This document shows, in pieces, positions 47,772-57,383 of a DNA stretch of 64,000 bases. Numbering within the stretch: the first letter of the stretch is position 1; every line of letters begins with the position of its first letter. The notes beneath the pieces were generated by a model, which worked only from the letters and a program-made list of their open reading frames with translations, had not been told where the DNA came from and did no database searches. The stretch is from Peteryoungia desertarenae (lineage in GTDB: Bacteria > Pseudomonadota > Alphaproteobacteria > Rhizobiales > Rhizobiaceae), in assembly GCF_005860795.2 (NCBI RefSeq), contig NZ_CP058350.1, positions 1,890,501 to 1,954,500 of the forward strand, in the 5' to 3' direction. Made by a program: the position numbers and the translations under genes.

Positions 47772-48038
47772 CTAAAGCTTCACCTTGACCGGCTTCCAGA
47801 CAACCGTCTCCGGAGTCCGGTCATAGGGATTGCCCATGATCGTCACCTTGCAGTCACGCATTTCGCAATTGCTGCAGACAAAGGGCAGGTTGCGGGGATC
47901 GCGGCCATGGCCATACAGAGACGCCAGATCGCGCGCCAGGAAGCGGGCCTGGCGGTCGCATTTGCGGCAGGTGGCCACGATCAGCATGTTGTGGCGTGCG
48001 GCTTTTCCAAGGGTGTCGAGCGTGCTGGTCATGCTCAT
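47772..48038 (-). CDS. Small zinc-ribbon-like protein
   Basis: An 88-residue protein with CRKC and CSNCEMRDC motifs separated by about 35 residues, the spacing of a zinc ribbon or treble clef. The RFLARDLASLYGHGRDPRNL segment between them is basic. No signal or membrane segment. I start at the ATG at 48038; a longer form from 48089 is possible. Similar small zinc proteins are frequent in rhizobia; no function is known to me. Confidence 0.75.
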   Translation of the reverse strand: MSMTSTLDTLGKAARHNMLIVATCRKCDRQARFLARDLASLYGHGRDPRNLPFVCSNCEMRDCKVTIMGNPYDRTPETVVWKPVKVKL

Positions 48039-48378
48039 GTAGATAGAACAAAATAAGAACATCAGCAAGTGCCGGTCCGCCGCATTCAAGGCTTTGCGTC
48101 AGCGCTGCCTTCAGCTCTCGCATTTACGTAGCTTACTGAAAATTAACCATAAAATCTGAAGTGCGTAAGGAAGCTATTAACCAAGGACCGGCTATAAAAT
48201 TCGTGCTTCCAACAGGTAGTGCGTAGCGAAGCGCGTTGGTTTCAGTATTGCGTACAGGGAGGGTGTCATCCACGGCATCCTCCCATGCACGCTCAACCGA
48301 ACGCGCAGCAGACCCCTGGATGAACAGGGCTTGGCAGGACCCGGCATGTAGGCCAGATCAATCCTGCCAATCCGGATC
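48039..48378. other. 340-base AT-richer gap
   Basis: Between the zinc-ribbon gene and the lipoprotein gene; the middle part (about 48121-48200) is AT-rich. It must include the promoter of the zinc-ribbon gene. No RNA gene or repeat was recognised. Confidence 0.5.
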
Positions 48379-48783
48379 TCAATTCGCCGTCAGGAATTCT
48401 TCACAATAGCTCGGTCCGCCATTTGCGCCGGGTCGGTCGACAACCGTGCGCACGCTGCGGATCACGTAGTCGGGCGAAACGGTCAGTTGCACCTCGCAGC
48501 GCAGATAGACGGTTCTGGCCGGGCGCAGCAGGCGACCCCTGGTGCCATCACGCGCCGTCTCATATTCAGCCGGCAGCGTCCGGGTGCTTCTGCCGCCGCG
48601 CCAGGTGTAAAGGGTTGCCCCTCCGGCGGCGGTATCTGCCACCGGCGGTCCGAACTTGGCAAAAAAGGCCCCGGCTTCCCGACCATTCCACTTTTCTTCA
48701 ATGGCGTTTTTTGCCGGTCCCGTTGTCGTGCAGCCTGCAAGCGTGAGCGCCAGCCCTGCAATCATCGATGCGCGAACTTTCAT
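48379..48783 (-). CDS. Small lipoprotein of unknown function
   Basis: A 134-residue lipoprotein with lipobox LTLAGC. The mature part has a segment AGAFFAKFGPPVADTAAGGATLYTWRGG, which resembles the SmpA/BamE-like fold where a short helix and strand precede YTW. Two further cysteines may pair. The ATG at 48783 (MKVRAS) is preferred over one nine bases upstream. Outer-membrane-linked role is possible but not shown. Confidence 0.72.
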   Translation of the reverse strand: MKVRASMIAGLALTLAGCTTTGPAKNAIEEKWNGREAGAFFAKFGPPVADTAAGGATLYTWRGGRSTRTLPAEYETARDGTRGRLLRPARTVYLRCEVQLTVSPDYVIRSVRTVVDRPGANGGPSYCEEFLTAN

Positions 48784-48792
48784 TGCCTTCAA

Positions 48793-49163
48793 CCTCGACC
48801 CTGTAAGAGCAGAAGATACGAGTCATGCACCGGCTCCACCGGCGCATGCGATTCTCCCCAAGCCTGCAGTAGCTGTAAACCCGTCCGCTTGAAATCGGGC
48901 GTCCTCGCCGGATCGATGAAAAATCCAAGGTGATGCCGGCTTGCCACGACATTGGCGAGCGCACCATTCCGACCGATTGCCGGAGGGACAAGGCGGGCTT
49001 CAGATCGGCATCCTGCCACGGTTCCGCTCCCGCAGTTTTGTCTGTCGCAGAGCCCGCTTCGGCAGGGTTGAAACTGTCACCAGAATTTCATTTTGGCTCA
49101 GATTTTTTGGATTCTTCTGCTTGTGAAACGAAAATCACTGGTCTATAGAACCGGCGCTGGTCA
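48793..49163. other. 371-base gap before tRNA-Pro
   Basis: No credible gene seen. The right end contains TCTATAG about 20 bases before the tRNA, a possible -10 element of the tRNA promoter. Confidence 0.5.
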
Positions 49164-49240
49164 CGGAGTGTAGCGCAGTCTGGTAGCGCACCACGTTCGG
49201 GACGTGGGGGTCGCAAGTTCGAATCTTGCCACTCCGACCA
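49164..49240 (+). tRNA. tRNA-Pro (anticodon CGG)
   Basis: Acceptor CGGAGTG/CACTCCG, D stem GCGC/GCGC, anticodon stem CCACG/CGTGG with loop TTCGGGA, T arm GCAAG-TTCGAAT-CTTGC, encoded CCA. The anticodon CGG reads CCG. Confidence 0.97.
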
Positions 49241-49250
49241 GCTTGAAAAA

Positions 49251-49272
49251 GCCCGCGCAAGCGGGCTTTTTT
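49251..49272 (+). terminator. Intrinsic terminator of tRNA-Pro
   Basis: GCCCGC - GCAA - GCGGGC followed by six T, ten bases after the tRNA end. Confidence 0.9.
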
Positions 49273-49544
49273 CGTGTCTGGCCACTGCAAATCCTGGCGA
49301 TGATCGGGATTGCGCTTGGTAGGTGGTTTCGCGCAAAGATTTTATGAAATATCGGCTATGGGGCATGACCATTTTGCCTTTATATCAATCGTTGTAACAT
49401 ATTCGAACTTTCCGATGCGCACTAAGCGATTGCCATGAATGGGTTTCTCGCCTAGCTTTCCCCTCGGGGAGAGAGGGAACTGAGATCCTGGACCTGCTGG
49501 GGAGCAAGTTCAGGTTGTGATGGTCGGCGCTCAGGGGGTATGGC

Positions 49545-50582
49545 ATGTCGGCAGGAAAAAGGCAGCGGAACCGGCACCAGAGGGTCACATTGAGTGATGT
49601 GGCGCAGGCGGCGGGTGTCAGTTCGATCACGGTATCGCGCACCTTGCGGGAGCCCGACAAGGTCTCTCCGGATTTGCGGGAAACAGTTCTGAAATTCGTC
49701 GACAGCATGGGCTACATTCCCGATTTCGCCGCCCGTGCGCTGGCCAGCAGTGACAGCGGCATTATTGGCGTCATATCGCCGGCTCTGACGAACCATGCCT
49801 ATCTCGGCGTCATGCGCGGGATCGAGGATCGGGTCCGGTCCACTGATCTGCGCATCCAATATGCCAATACCACTTACGATCCCGCAGACGAAGTGCGCCA
49901 GCTCAAGCAGTTCCTCGCCCAGAACCCGACGGGCATCATCTTTGCCAATGTGGATACCAATCCGGCAGTGGAAGACATGCTGCGGGTTGCCCGCTGTCCC
50001 GTCGTCCAGATCATGGATGTGTCGAAGGCGCCCGCCAACATGGCCATCGGCATCGATCACAAGGTCGCGGGCGAAATGGCCACGCGCCACCTGATTGAAA
50101 GCGGCTACAGGCGCATTGGCCTTTTGGGTGGGCGCTGGGACGCCAGAGCCAGACGTCGTCTCGAGGGCTATACGGCTGTGATGAAGGAGGCGGGCTTGTA
50201 TGATCCTGCCTTGATCATCGCGCTGGACCATATGACCAGCGTTCCCCTGGGCGGCCATCTCCTCGATCGCCTCTTGCAGACGGTACCCGATGCGGATGCT
50301 GCCTTCTGCCATCATGATGAATTGGCGCTGGGGGCAGTTTTCGAGTGCCAGCGGCGCGGCATCGACATTCCGTCCCAGTTCGGCATTTGCGGCTATAACG
50401 ATATGGATTATGTCGCCGTTTCCGTGCCGGCGATCACGTCTGTCCGTATTCCCCGCTACGAAATCGGCTTCCGCGCCGTTGACATGATCTTGCGTGCGCT
50501 TGATCGTGGGTCGGCAAGCCCAAGCCTTGTCGACCTGGGCTTCACACTGGTTCGCAGGGCCTCCACCGCACGACAGGGGTGA
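49545..50582 (+). CDS. LacI-family transcriptional regulator
   Basis: A 345-residue regulator with the LacI helix-turn-helix (about 15-60, VTLSDVAQAAGVSSITVSRTLREPDKVS) and a type I periplasmic-binding effector domain; the sequence resembles the GntR (gluconate) subgroup. No sugar genes are next to it, so its target lies elsewhere or is unknown. The 304 bases before it hold only the tRNA terminator. Confidence 0.92.
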   Translation: MSAGKRQRNRHQRVTLSDVAQAAGVSSITVSRTLREPDKVSPDLRETVLKFVDSMGYIPDFAARALASSDSGIIGVISPALTNHAYLGVMRGIEDRVRSTDLRIQYANTTYDPADEVRQLKQFLAQNPTGIIFANVDTNPAVEDMLRVARCPVVQIMDVSKAPANMAIGIDHKVAGEMATRHLIESGYRRIGLLGGRWDARARRRLEGYTAVMKEAGLYDPALIIALDHMTSVPLGGHLLDRLLQTVPDADAAFCHHDELALGAVFECQRRGIDIPSQFGICGYNDMDYVAVSVPAITSVRIPRYEIGFRAVDMILRALDRGSASPSLVDLGFTLVRRASTARQG

Positions 50583-50613
50583 GGCGCACGCCTGCCGTCA
50601 GGAGAGATATCGC

Positions 50614-52305
50614 TCAGGCGGCACGGCTGAAACCATGAATATTCGCGGTGCCTTGGGTTGAGCCGAGATTGAACTGGCCGACCATGCCGCGCAGTTTGTC
50701 GATTTCCGTTGAGAGAGTCGCGGCGGCTGCACTGCTTTCCTCGACCATCGCCGCGTTCTGCTGGGTCATCTGGTCCATACCGTTCACGGCGCTGTTGACC
50801 TCGATCAGACCGGACGACTGTTCGCCCGCCGCCGTCGAAATGGCAACGATATGATCGTTGATCTCGACGATGAGTTGACTGATCGCTTTCAGCGCCCCGC
50901 CAGTATCGCTGACCAGCTTCACGCCGGAAGCCACCTCGCTGGCGGAGGTCTGGATGAGATCCTTGATCTCTTTCGCCGCCTTGGCCGAGCGCTGCGCGAG
51001 CTCTCGCACTTCCTGGGCGACAACGGCAAAGCCACGTCCGGCCTCACCGGCGCGCGCGGCCTCGACGCCGGCATTCAGCGCCAAGAGATTGGTCTGGAAG
51101 GCGATCTCGTCGATCACGCCGATGATGTTGGAGATCTTGGACGAGGACCCCTCGATGCGGCTCATCGCGTCGACGGCTTGTGCGACCACATCGCCGGATT
51201 TTTCGGCGCTGGCCTTGGCCGAGCCGGCGACGGTTCGGGCCTCCTGCGCACGCTGGGCAGACGAACTGACATTGGCGGTGATTTCCTCAAGCGCCGCAGC
51301 CGACTCCTCGAGATTGGCGGCCTGGCTCTCCGTGCGCCGCGAGAGGTCACCGACACCCTGGGTGATTTCCCGCGTTCCCTGGCTGAGCAGCTCGACGCTG
51401 GCCGAGATTTCCCGGAACGTGTCGCAGAGCTGCGAAACCGATCGGTTGAAATCATGGCGCAGAATTTCGAATTCCGCAGCAAACGGCTCGGTCAACTGGA
51501 AGCCGAAGTCGCCGGAACCGAGCCGCTTCAGCGCGTTGCCGAGCGAGTTCATGGTCTGGACGCGCGCGGTCGCGTCGGTAGCGAACTTCACCACCTTCAC
51601 CACCTTGCCCTTGATGTCGAGGATCGGATTGTAGGAGGCTGCGATGATCGCCTCCTTGCCGGCCTTCGTGATGCGCGGGAACTCGGCGGCGACATACTGG
51701 CCATCACGCAGCGTCTGCCAGAACTTCTTGTATTCCTCGGAATTGGCATGCGCCTTGTCGACAAACATGCTGTGGTGCTGTCCGATGATCTCCGCTGGCG
51801 AATAGCCCATCAGGTTGAAGAAGTTCTGATTGGCACTCATGATCTTGCCATCGACGGTAAACTCGATGATTGCCTGTGAGCGAGAGATCGCGGCAATCTG
51901 TGCTGCATAATCGACATTCAGCAGGCGCGCCTTGGCGTCGGCCCATTCGACCACGAAGCCTATCGTTTTCGAACCTTCCTTGAGCGGAGTGACGAGCAGG
52001 TCGAACACCCGGGTGCCAATGGTGATCGTCGCGCTGTGGCGGTTCTTCAGCGCGGCCAGCATGTTGCGCTGATGCGAGGGGTTCTTGTGGAAGATGTCGA
52101 TATTGCTGCCGATCAGGGTCGCAACGCTGAACTTCGGCAGTTCCTTCTTCAGGTCAGCTTCGGCTTCCTTCAGCAGGTCCATGACCGCCGGGTTCATGTA
52201 GGTGATGTTGAGATTGGCATCGGCCACCATGACATTGGCCTGCAGCGCATCGAGCGCCAGGGTCTTGGCAACGGTTTTTGCATTCGAAAAGCCCGAAAAT
52301 CCCAT
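50614..52305 (-). CDS. Soluble chemoreceptor with two PAS domains
   Basis: A 563-residue methyl-accepting protein without transmembrane helices. Two PAS domains (about 15-125 and 135-255, with [22 protein letters not shown]) precede a signalling domain with the hairpin tip [47 protein letters not shown]. It probably senses redox or a bound cofactor in the cytosol. The ATG at 52305 follows GGGGG. The C-terminus lacks a CheR-binding pentapeptide. Confidence 0.93.
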   Translation of the reverse strand: MGFSGFSNAKTVAKTLALDALQANVMVADANLNITYMNPAVMDLLKEAEADLKKELPKFSVATLIGSNIDIFHKNPSHQRNMLAALKNRHSATITIGTRVFDLLVTPLKEGSKTIGFVVEWADAKARLLNVDYAAQIAAISRSQAIIEFTVDGKIMSANQNFFNLMGYSPAEIIGQHHSMFVDKAHANSEEYKKFWQTLRDGQYVAAEFPRITKAGKEAIIAASYNPILDIKGKVVKVVKFATDATARVQTMNSLGNALKRLGSGDFGFQLTEPFAAEFEILRHDFNRSVSQLCDTFREISASVELLSQGTREITQGVGDLSRRTESQAANLEESAAALEEITANVSSSAQRAQEARTVAGSAKASAEKSGDVVAQAVDAMSRIEGSSSKISNIIGVIDEIAFQTNLLALNAGVEAARAGEAGRGFAVVAQEVRELAQRSAKAAKEIKDLIQTSASEVASGVKLVSDTGGALKAISQLIVEINDHIVAISTAAGEQSSGLIEVNSAVNGMDQMTQQNAAMVEESSAAAATLSTEIDKLRGMVGQFNLGSTQGTANIHGFSRAA

Positions 52306-52521
52306 TTTTTCCCCCAATCGCCCAGCAGGCCTCTGCTGGTTCCACGAAAATTAGCTGAAGGGAAAATGCATACAAAAACTAAACGAAAAACTAAGATATG
52401 AACGTTTTGTATATTTTTAGTGCGATTTTTTGTAATGATCCGGGCACGCGCCACCGCGCCGCACTGTCGGGGAGAAGAGCCGCAAAGAGTGGGAACCCGA
52501 GTTAAGCTACGAGGCCTGCGC

Positions 52522-53430
52522 TCACTTGTCCTTTTGCAGCGCCGGCGCCGCCGATGTCAGCGCCTCCAGGAAGACATCCATGTCAGACATGAAGGAGACG
52601 CCGGCAATCGGAGGGAGGTTGCTGTAGGCCGCGCCGCCGATCCAGATGTCGATATCAGGCGAAAGAGACGATCTAAGCGTCTGGAGATGGAGCTGCAAAA
52701 ACCCCACGCGTCCGACAAGCGCACTCAGGCAGACGCAGGCGACCTGGCGCCGATGGGCTGCATCGGCGATTTCGCTGGCTGGAAGGCCCGCACCGAGAAA
52801 CAGCGCATTCCAGCCCCTGAGCCGCGCGAGCAGGCTCACGACCAGCGCACCGATATCGTGGTCTTCCTTTTCCGGGGTCGTGGCCACAAGGCGCGGCGCG
52901 TCGGGCGATGGCATCGGACACCGGTCGAAGAGCCCCCCGAGGACGCGCTTGATATAGGCTGTCGTCATGTGCTCCGCCGCGATCGAGATCTGGCCGGCGA
53001 CCCACATCGAACCGATTTCGCGCATCAGCGGCAGCACGGTGACGCGAATGAAATGCTCGGGCGCTTCGGTTTCAGCGCGTGCCTGCAAGAGCGCCTGCAG
53101 ACGATCGCTGTCCATCGACTGGATGGCGTCGATGATCTCCGCCAGTGCCTGCCGGCCCACCAGTTCGCATTCCAGCCGCGACAGGGCCTCGTTCGACAAT
53201 GCCACCAGCGAACCAATCCTGTGACCGCCGTCTGTGCAGGACTTCAACAGGCGCAGCCGCTCCACCTGTTCGTGTGTGTAGAAGCGCCGACCCGTCGGGC
53301 TGCGTACGGCAGGTTCTATGCCGTACCGCCGTTCCCAGGCATGCAGCAGCAGTTTCGAGATTCCGCTCGTTGCAAGTGTTTCGGCCAGGCCGACCAACAC
53401 GTCCTTTTCCTGCCGCCCCTTACGATCCAT
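52522..53430 (-). CDS. CarH/LitR-like MerR regulator with B12-binding domain
   Basis: A 302-residue regulator. The MerR helix-turn-helix (about 22-75) has LLLHAWERRYGIEP..SPTGRRFYTHEQVERLRLL. A helical B12-cap domain carries W143, E153 and H154, exactly the W-x9-EH motif that holds adenosylcobalamin in CarH photoreceptors. The cobalamin domain then has E189-D-H191-D-I-G (ExHxxG), with H191 as the candidate lower ligand. By analogy it would repress in the dark and release on light. Its target is not evident; the soluble chemoreceptor is downstream and cysN upstream, 143 bases away. Confidence 0.88.
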   Translation of the reverse strand: MDRKGRQEKDVLVGLAETLATSGISKLLLHAWERRYGIEPAVRSPTGRRFYTHEQVERLRLLKSCTDGGHRIGSLVALSNEALSRLECELVGRQALAEIIDAIQSMDSDRLQALLQARAETEAPEHFIRVTVLPLMREIGSMWVAGQISIAAEHMTTAYIKRVLGGLFDRCPMPSPDAPRLVATTPEKEDHDIGALVVSLLARLRGWNALFLGAGLPASEIADAAHRRQVACVCLSALVGRVGFLQLHLQTLRSSLSPDIDIWIGGAAYSNLPPIAGVSFMSDMDVFLEALTSAAPALQKDK

Positions 53431-53573
53431 GCTGGAACCTCGCCGATTTGCAACCTATATTAGCGTGGCATTTCAGGAATAAAAGCGGGCTTGCAGCAGC
53501 GGCTTCAAATGCAAACGGCCAGCGCGAAGCAAGCCGTTCGATGTCGGTGCGAAGGCGTCGCCTGGTCCGGCTA

Positions 53574-55052
53574 TCACCCGTCAATATCATCCAGCAATTG
53601 CCGTGCGGCTGCCGTGGTCAGGCGGCGGGCTTCCACCTCGTCGCGGCGGCTGGCCAAGAGTTCGGTCGCCAGGAGCTCATCTGCGAGGTCCGCAGGTAGC
53701 GATAGGATCACGCGGCCGTCATGGGCGTTCAGCCCGCCGAGTTCCGAGCGCCTGGCGGTGATCATGCCGCCGGCCACCGTATTGTTGGTGTCGGGATCGA
53801 TCAGGATGAAGGCGCCGGTGCCACGGTTCTGTTCATAGGGGTCGAAGATCGCGGTCTCGTCGAAGGCGAGATGCACCTTGCCGATCGCATTCATCTGCAG
53901 CATCTCGGCCGCCTGCCACTTGCCGGACTTGAGATCCAGCTGCTGCACCGGTTCGACCTGCACGCGCTGGCGACGCGAACCGGCCTTCAGCCAGTAGCGC
54001 TTCCCCGGCACGATCCCGTCGGGCTGAAGCGCCACGATCTGCGCATCGAAGGCAAGCCCCGTCTGCGGCTGGGCGTCGAGTGACACGATCATGTCGCCGC
54101 GCGCCACATCCACCTGGCGGTCGAGCACCAAAGTGATCGCGTCACCTGAAACGGCGGCGTTGCGCACCAGGTCGAAGGTGACGATCTGCTTGACATTGGC
54201 CACCTGGCCGGAGGGCAGGACGGCGACGCTATCACCCGGCTTCACCGCGCCGCCGGCAACCGTGCCCTGATAGCCGCGAAAGCTCTCGCCCGGACGCGAG
54301 ACGCGTTGCACCGGCAGGCGGAAACCGGTTGACTGGCCGGAGCGGAGCGTCGCGAGTTCCAGCGTCTCCACCAGCGTCGGGCCTTCATACCACGGGATCA
54401 CCGAGCGGCCGGAATAGACGACGTTTTCGCCCTTCAGCGCCGACATCGGGATCGCGGTGACCTGGCGCACGCCAAGCGACAGGGCCAGCGCCTTGAATTC
54501 GGTGCTGATCTGGTCGAACACGGCCTTGTCATAGCCGACGAGGTCGAACTTGTTCACCGCGAGAACGAACTGCTTGATGCCCATCAGCGAGGCGATGGTG
54601 GCATGGCGGCGGGTCTGTTCGAGCAGGCCGGCACGCGCATCGACGAGCAGGATGGCGAGATCCGCCGTCGAGGCGCCGGTTGCCATGTTGCGGGTATACT
54701 GCTCGTGGCCGGGCGTATCGGCAACGATGAAGGAGCGGCGGTCGGTGGCGAAATAGCGATAGGCGACATCGATGGTGATGCCCTGTTCGCGCTCCGCCTG
54801 CAGACCGTCGAGCAGCAGGGCGAAATCCGGCAGGCCGAGATCGTTCTGCTGGCCGCTATCACGGCGCAGCGTCGCCGCCTGGTCTTCCTTGACGGCCTTG
54901 GTATCCCAAAGCAGGCGACCGATCAGCGTCGACTTGCCGTCGTCGACGGAGCCGCAGGTGATCAGGCGCAGGGGACGCGAGTCGCGGATGACGGGCGCGG
55001 TGTCTGCATGGGGAGCAACGGAGGCGACGGCGAGGGTGGCGGTCTGGGTCAT
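53574..55052 (-). CDS. cysN: Sulfate adenylyltransferase subunit 1 (GTPase)
   Basis: A 492-residue CysN that drives ATP sulfurylase by GTP hydrolysis. The G1 loop GSVDDGKST, G3 DTPGHEQY and G4 NKFD are intact, followed by EF-Tu-like domains 2 and 3. No APS kinase (CysC) domain is fused. Start at 55052 (MTQTATL) gives usual length. It lies behind cysD, with a repeat-rich gap of about 240 bases between them. Confidence 0.96.
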   Translation of the reverse strand: MTQTATLAVASVAPHADTAPVIRDSRPLRLITCGSVDDGKSTLIGRLLWDTKAVKEDQAATLRRDSGQQNDLGLPDFALLLDGLQAEREQGITIDVAYRYFATDRRSFIVADTPGHEQYTRNMATGASTADLAILLVDARAGLLEQTRRHATIASLMGIKQFVLAVNKFDLVGYDKAVFDQISTEFKALALSLGVRQVTAIPMSALKGENVVYSGRSVIPWYEGPTLVETLELATLRSGQSTGFRLPVQRVSRPGESFRGYQGTVAGGAVKPGDSVAVLPSGQVANVKQIVTFDLVRNAAVSGDAITLVLDRQVDVARGDMIVSLDAQPQTGLAFDAQIVALQPDGIVPGKRYWLKAGSRRQRVQVEPVQQLDLKSGKWQAAEMLQMNAIGKVHLAFDETAIFDPYEQNRGTGAFILIDPDTNNTVAGGMITARRSELGGLNAHDGRVILSLPADLADELLATELLASRRDEVEARRLTTAAARQLLDDIDG

Positions 55053-55104
55053 GTCAGATACCTTGGGAAGAGATTGTGTGCAGGGCACCGGAATTGGAAG
55101 GCGA

Positions 55105-55255
55105 GAACCACTCCCCAACCCCTCCCCACAAGGGGAGGGGCTTTGGGGCCGAGAGCGCTCCGTGACGGCGGAGCGAGCGGTATCCACAGGGTGTCTCCCT
55201 CCTTGTGGGGGAGATGGCCGGCAGGCCAGAGGGGGTTTTCTTCCCCACGCGGGGG
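55105..55255. repeat. Palindromic repeats between cysD and cysN
   Basis: Contains the hairpin CCCCTCCCC-ACAA-GGGGAGGGG and then GGGGGAGATGGCCGGCAGGCCAGAGGGGG, both of a kind scattered in rhizobial genomes, plus a weaker copy near 55235. They lie within the presumed cysHDN operon. Confidence 0.72.
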
Positions 55256-55291
55256 GAGAGCGAAAACCGCCGATGTCGCGATGCGAAACCA

Positions 55292-56248
55292 TCAGAAATA
55301 GCCTTCCCGCTTCTTCTTTTCCATCGATCCGGCCTGGTCGCGGTCGATGGCGCGGCCCTGGCGTTCGGAAACGGTGGCGATTTCGAGTTCGGCGATCACC
55401 TCGTCGAGGGTGGTCGCATTGGAGCGGATGCCGCCGGTCAGCGGCCAGCAGCCGAGCGTGCGGAAGCGCAAGCTTCCTTCCTGGATCTGTTCGCCCGGCA
55501 GGGGCTCGAAGCGTGGGTCTTCCGCCCACATCAGCATGCCGTCGCGCTCGACATATCTGTGCTTCTTGGCAAAGTAGAGCGGCGGCAGCTCGATGTTTTC
55601 GGCCTGGATGTAGCGCCAGATGTCGACCTCGGTCCAGTTCGACAGCGGGAAGGCGCGCACGCTTTCACCCCGGCGGATCATGCCGTTATAGATGTTCCAC
55701 AGTTCCGGGCGCTGGTTGCGCGGGTCCCATTTGTGGTCGGGCGTGCGGAAGGAATAGATGCGCTCCTTGGCGCGGCTTGCTTCCTCGTCGCGGCGCGCGC
55801 CGCCGAAGGCCGCGTCATATTTGCCGGCGTCCAGCGCCTGGCGCAGCGCTTCCGTCTTCATCACGTCGGTATGATAGGCCGAGCCATGGCTGAACGGACC
55901 GATGCCCTCGGCAGCCCCGCGCGGGTTGGTGTGCACGATCAGGTCGAGATCGAACTTCTCGGCGGTGGCATCGCGAAACGCGATCATCTCGGGGAATTTC
56001 CACCCGGTGTCGATGTGCAGAAGCGGGAAGGGCACGCGGCCGGGGAAGAAGGCCTTGCGCGCCAGATGCAAGAGAACGGACGAATCCTTGCCGATCGAAT
56101 AGAGCATGACCGGCTTTTCAAACTCGGCAGCCACTTCGCGGAAGATATAGATCGCCTCGTTTTCCAGCGCCTTCAGATGCGGATCGAGCGGCGGCTTGGT
56201 GACGGGATCCTTGGAATGCGGATCGAATTCGGATGTGTGTACGTGCAT
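55292..56248 (-). CDS. cysD: Sulfate adenylyltransferase subunit 2
   Basis: A 318-residue CysD, the catalytic subunit that forms APS from sulfate and ATP. The PP-loop [12 protein letters not shown] and [13 protein letters not shown], and the [10 protein letters not shown] stretch, match the family. Start at 56248 (MHVHTS). It lies between cysH and cysN in the same orientation. Confidence 0.97.
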   Translation of the reverse strand: MHVHTSEFDPHSKDPVTKPPLDPHLKALENEAIYIFREVAAEFEKPVMLYSIGKDSSVLLHLARKAFFPGRVPFPLLHIDTGWKFPEMIAFRDATAEKFDLDLIVHTNPRGAAEGIGPFSHGSAYHTDVMKTEALRQALDAGKYDAAFGGARRDEEASRAKERIYSFRTPDHKWDPRNQRPELWNIYNGMIRRGESVRAFPLSNWTEVDIWRYIQAENIELPPLYFAKKHRYVERDGMLMWAEDPRFEPLPGEQIQEGSLRFRTLGCWPLTGGIRSNATTLDEVIAELEIATVSERQGRAIDRDQAGSMEKKKREGYF

Positions 56249-56299
56249 GGTCTTCTTTTCTTTCGTTGGGCAACCGCCCGCAAAATGTTCGTTCGCTTT

Positions 56300-56418
56300 G
56301 CCCCTCATCCCCCTGCCGGGACCTTCTCCCCGCAGGCGGGGAGAAGAGGCAGAGCGGTAACCCCGGTGCCCTTCTCCCCGTTCACGGGGAGAAGGTGGCG
56401 GCCGCCGGATGAGGGGCA
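56300..56418. repeat. Inverted pair of palindromic repeats between cysH and cysD
   Basis: Two units of the family seen at 24564 face each other: CCCCTCATCCCCC...CTTCTCCCC (56300-56346) and CTTCTCCCCGTTCACGGGGAGAAGGTGGCGGCCGCCGGATGAGGGG (56370-56417). Together they could fold into one long hairpin in the cysHDN transcript. Confidence 0.78.
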
Positions 56419-56438
56419 GCTACCGGAGCAAAATCAGT

Positions 56439-57185
56439 TCAAGCCGGCGTCGGCACCGAAGACGCTGCCGCCTCCGGCACATGCAGCCCGCATTCGCGCT
56501 TTTCGTCTTTCTCCCACCACCAGCGGCCGGCGCGCTCCGGCTCGCCCGGCTTGATCGCCCGCGTACAGGGCTCGCAGCCGATCGAGGGGTAGCCGCGCTT
56601 GTGCAGCGGATTGGTCGGAACGCTTTCCGCCTCGACGTAAGCATTGATGTCCTCGGTCGACCAGTCGGCCAGCGGGTTCACCTTGATCAGGTCGCGCTCG
56701 GCGTCATATTCGGCAAAGGGCGTGGCGGCCCGGTTGCCGGACTGGGAGCGGCGCAAACCGGTGATCCAGAAGCGGGCGCCGGAAAGCGCTTGCCCCAGCG
56801 GCACCAGCTTGCGCACATGACAGCAGGCATGCCGCGCTTCGACGCTTTCGTAAAAGCCGTTCAGGCCATACTTTGCCGCATAGGCATCGATATCGTCCTG
56901 GCGCGGATAAAACCGCTTGATCGCGATGCCGAAACGCTCTTCGGTCTCGGCAATCAGATCCACCGTCTCCTGGAAGAGGCGACCCGTCTCCAGCGTCGAG
57001 ACATCGATCGGAAGGTTGGCAAGCCCGATGGCCGCGGTAATCACCTGATCCTCGATGCCAAGCGAGGTCGTGAAGACGGCACGGCCATCAAGGCCCGCGA
57101 CAATGCGCAGGCGCTCGGTGAGCGACAGCTCTGACAATTCGCGGTCTAGCTCCGCAGCCATTGCGGTCTGGTCGTGCAGGCTCAT
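56439..57185 (-). CDS. cysH: Adenylyl-sulfate reductase (iron-sulfur type)
   Basis: A 248-residue assimilatory reductase that turns APS into sulfite. The iron-sulfur ligands CCHVRK and CEPCTRA mark an APS reductase of the [4Fe-4S] class rather than a PAPS enzyme; the thiol cysteine is in ECGLH near the C-terminus. The PP-loop region TSLGIEDQV opens the protein. It comes first in the cysH-cysD-cysN group. Start at 57185 has AGGATG upstream. Confidence 0.95.
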   Translation of the reverse strand: MSLHDQTAMAAELDRELSELSLTERLRIVAGLDGRAVFTTSLGIEDQVITAAIGLANLPIDVSTLETGRLFQETVDLIAETEERFGIAIKRFYPRQDDIDAYAAKYGLNGFYESVEARHACCHVRKLVPLGQALSGARFWITGLRRSQSGNRAATPFAEYDAERDLIKVNPLADWSTEDINAYVEAESVPTNPLHKRGYPSIGCEPCTRAIKPGEPERAGRWWWEKDEKRECGLHVPEAAASSVPTPA

Positions 57186-57326
57186 GGCAACATCCTGTAA
57201 TTGTATGCTGCCAATTATTGCAGTGCTGTAGCCTGCTGCACAGAAACGCGCGTTCCGAAACCTTTGCTGCTGAGAGCAAATATCTCTCCTCAGTGGACCA
57301 ATGCCGCGAATTCGTCCTGCCGACAC

Positions 57327-57360
57327 GAAAAAAAGGCCGACGCGGTGGCGCCGGCCTTCT
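57327..57360 (-). terminator. Intrinsic terminator after the membrane chemoreceptor
   Basis: On the minus strand AAGGCCGGCG pairs with the TCGGCCTT arm and is followed by a run of T, 25 bases after the stop at 57384. Confidence 0.82.
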
Positions 57361-57383
57361 CGAAGGTCAGGAGGAGAGTGGGC

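Noticed and set aside
43882..49240. tRNA genes as attachment sites of an integrated island
   Set aside because: No integrase gene, no repeat of a tRNA 3' end and no phage-like genes follow either tRNA.
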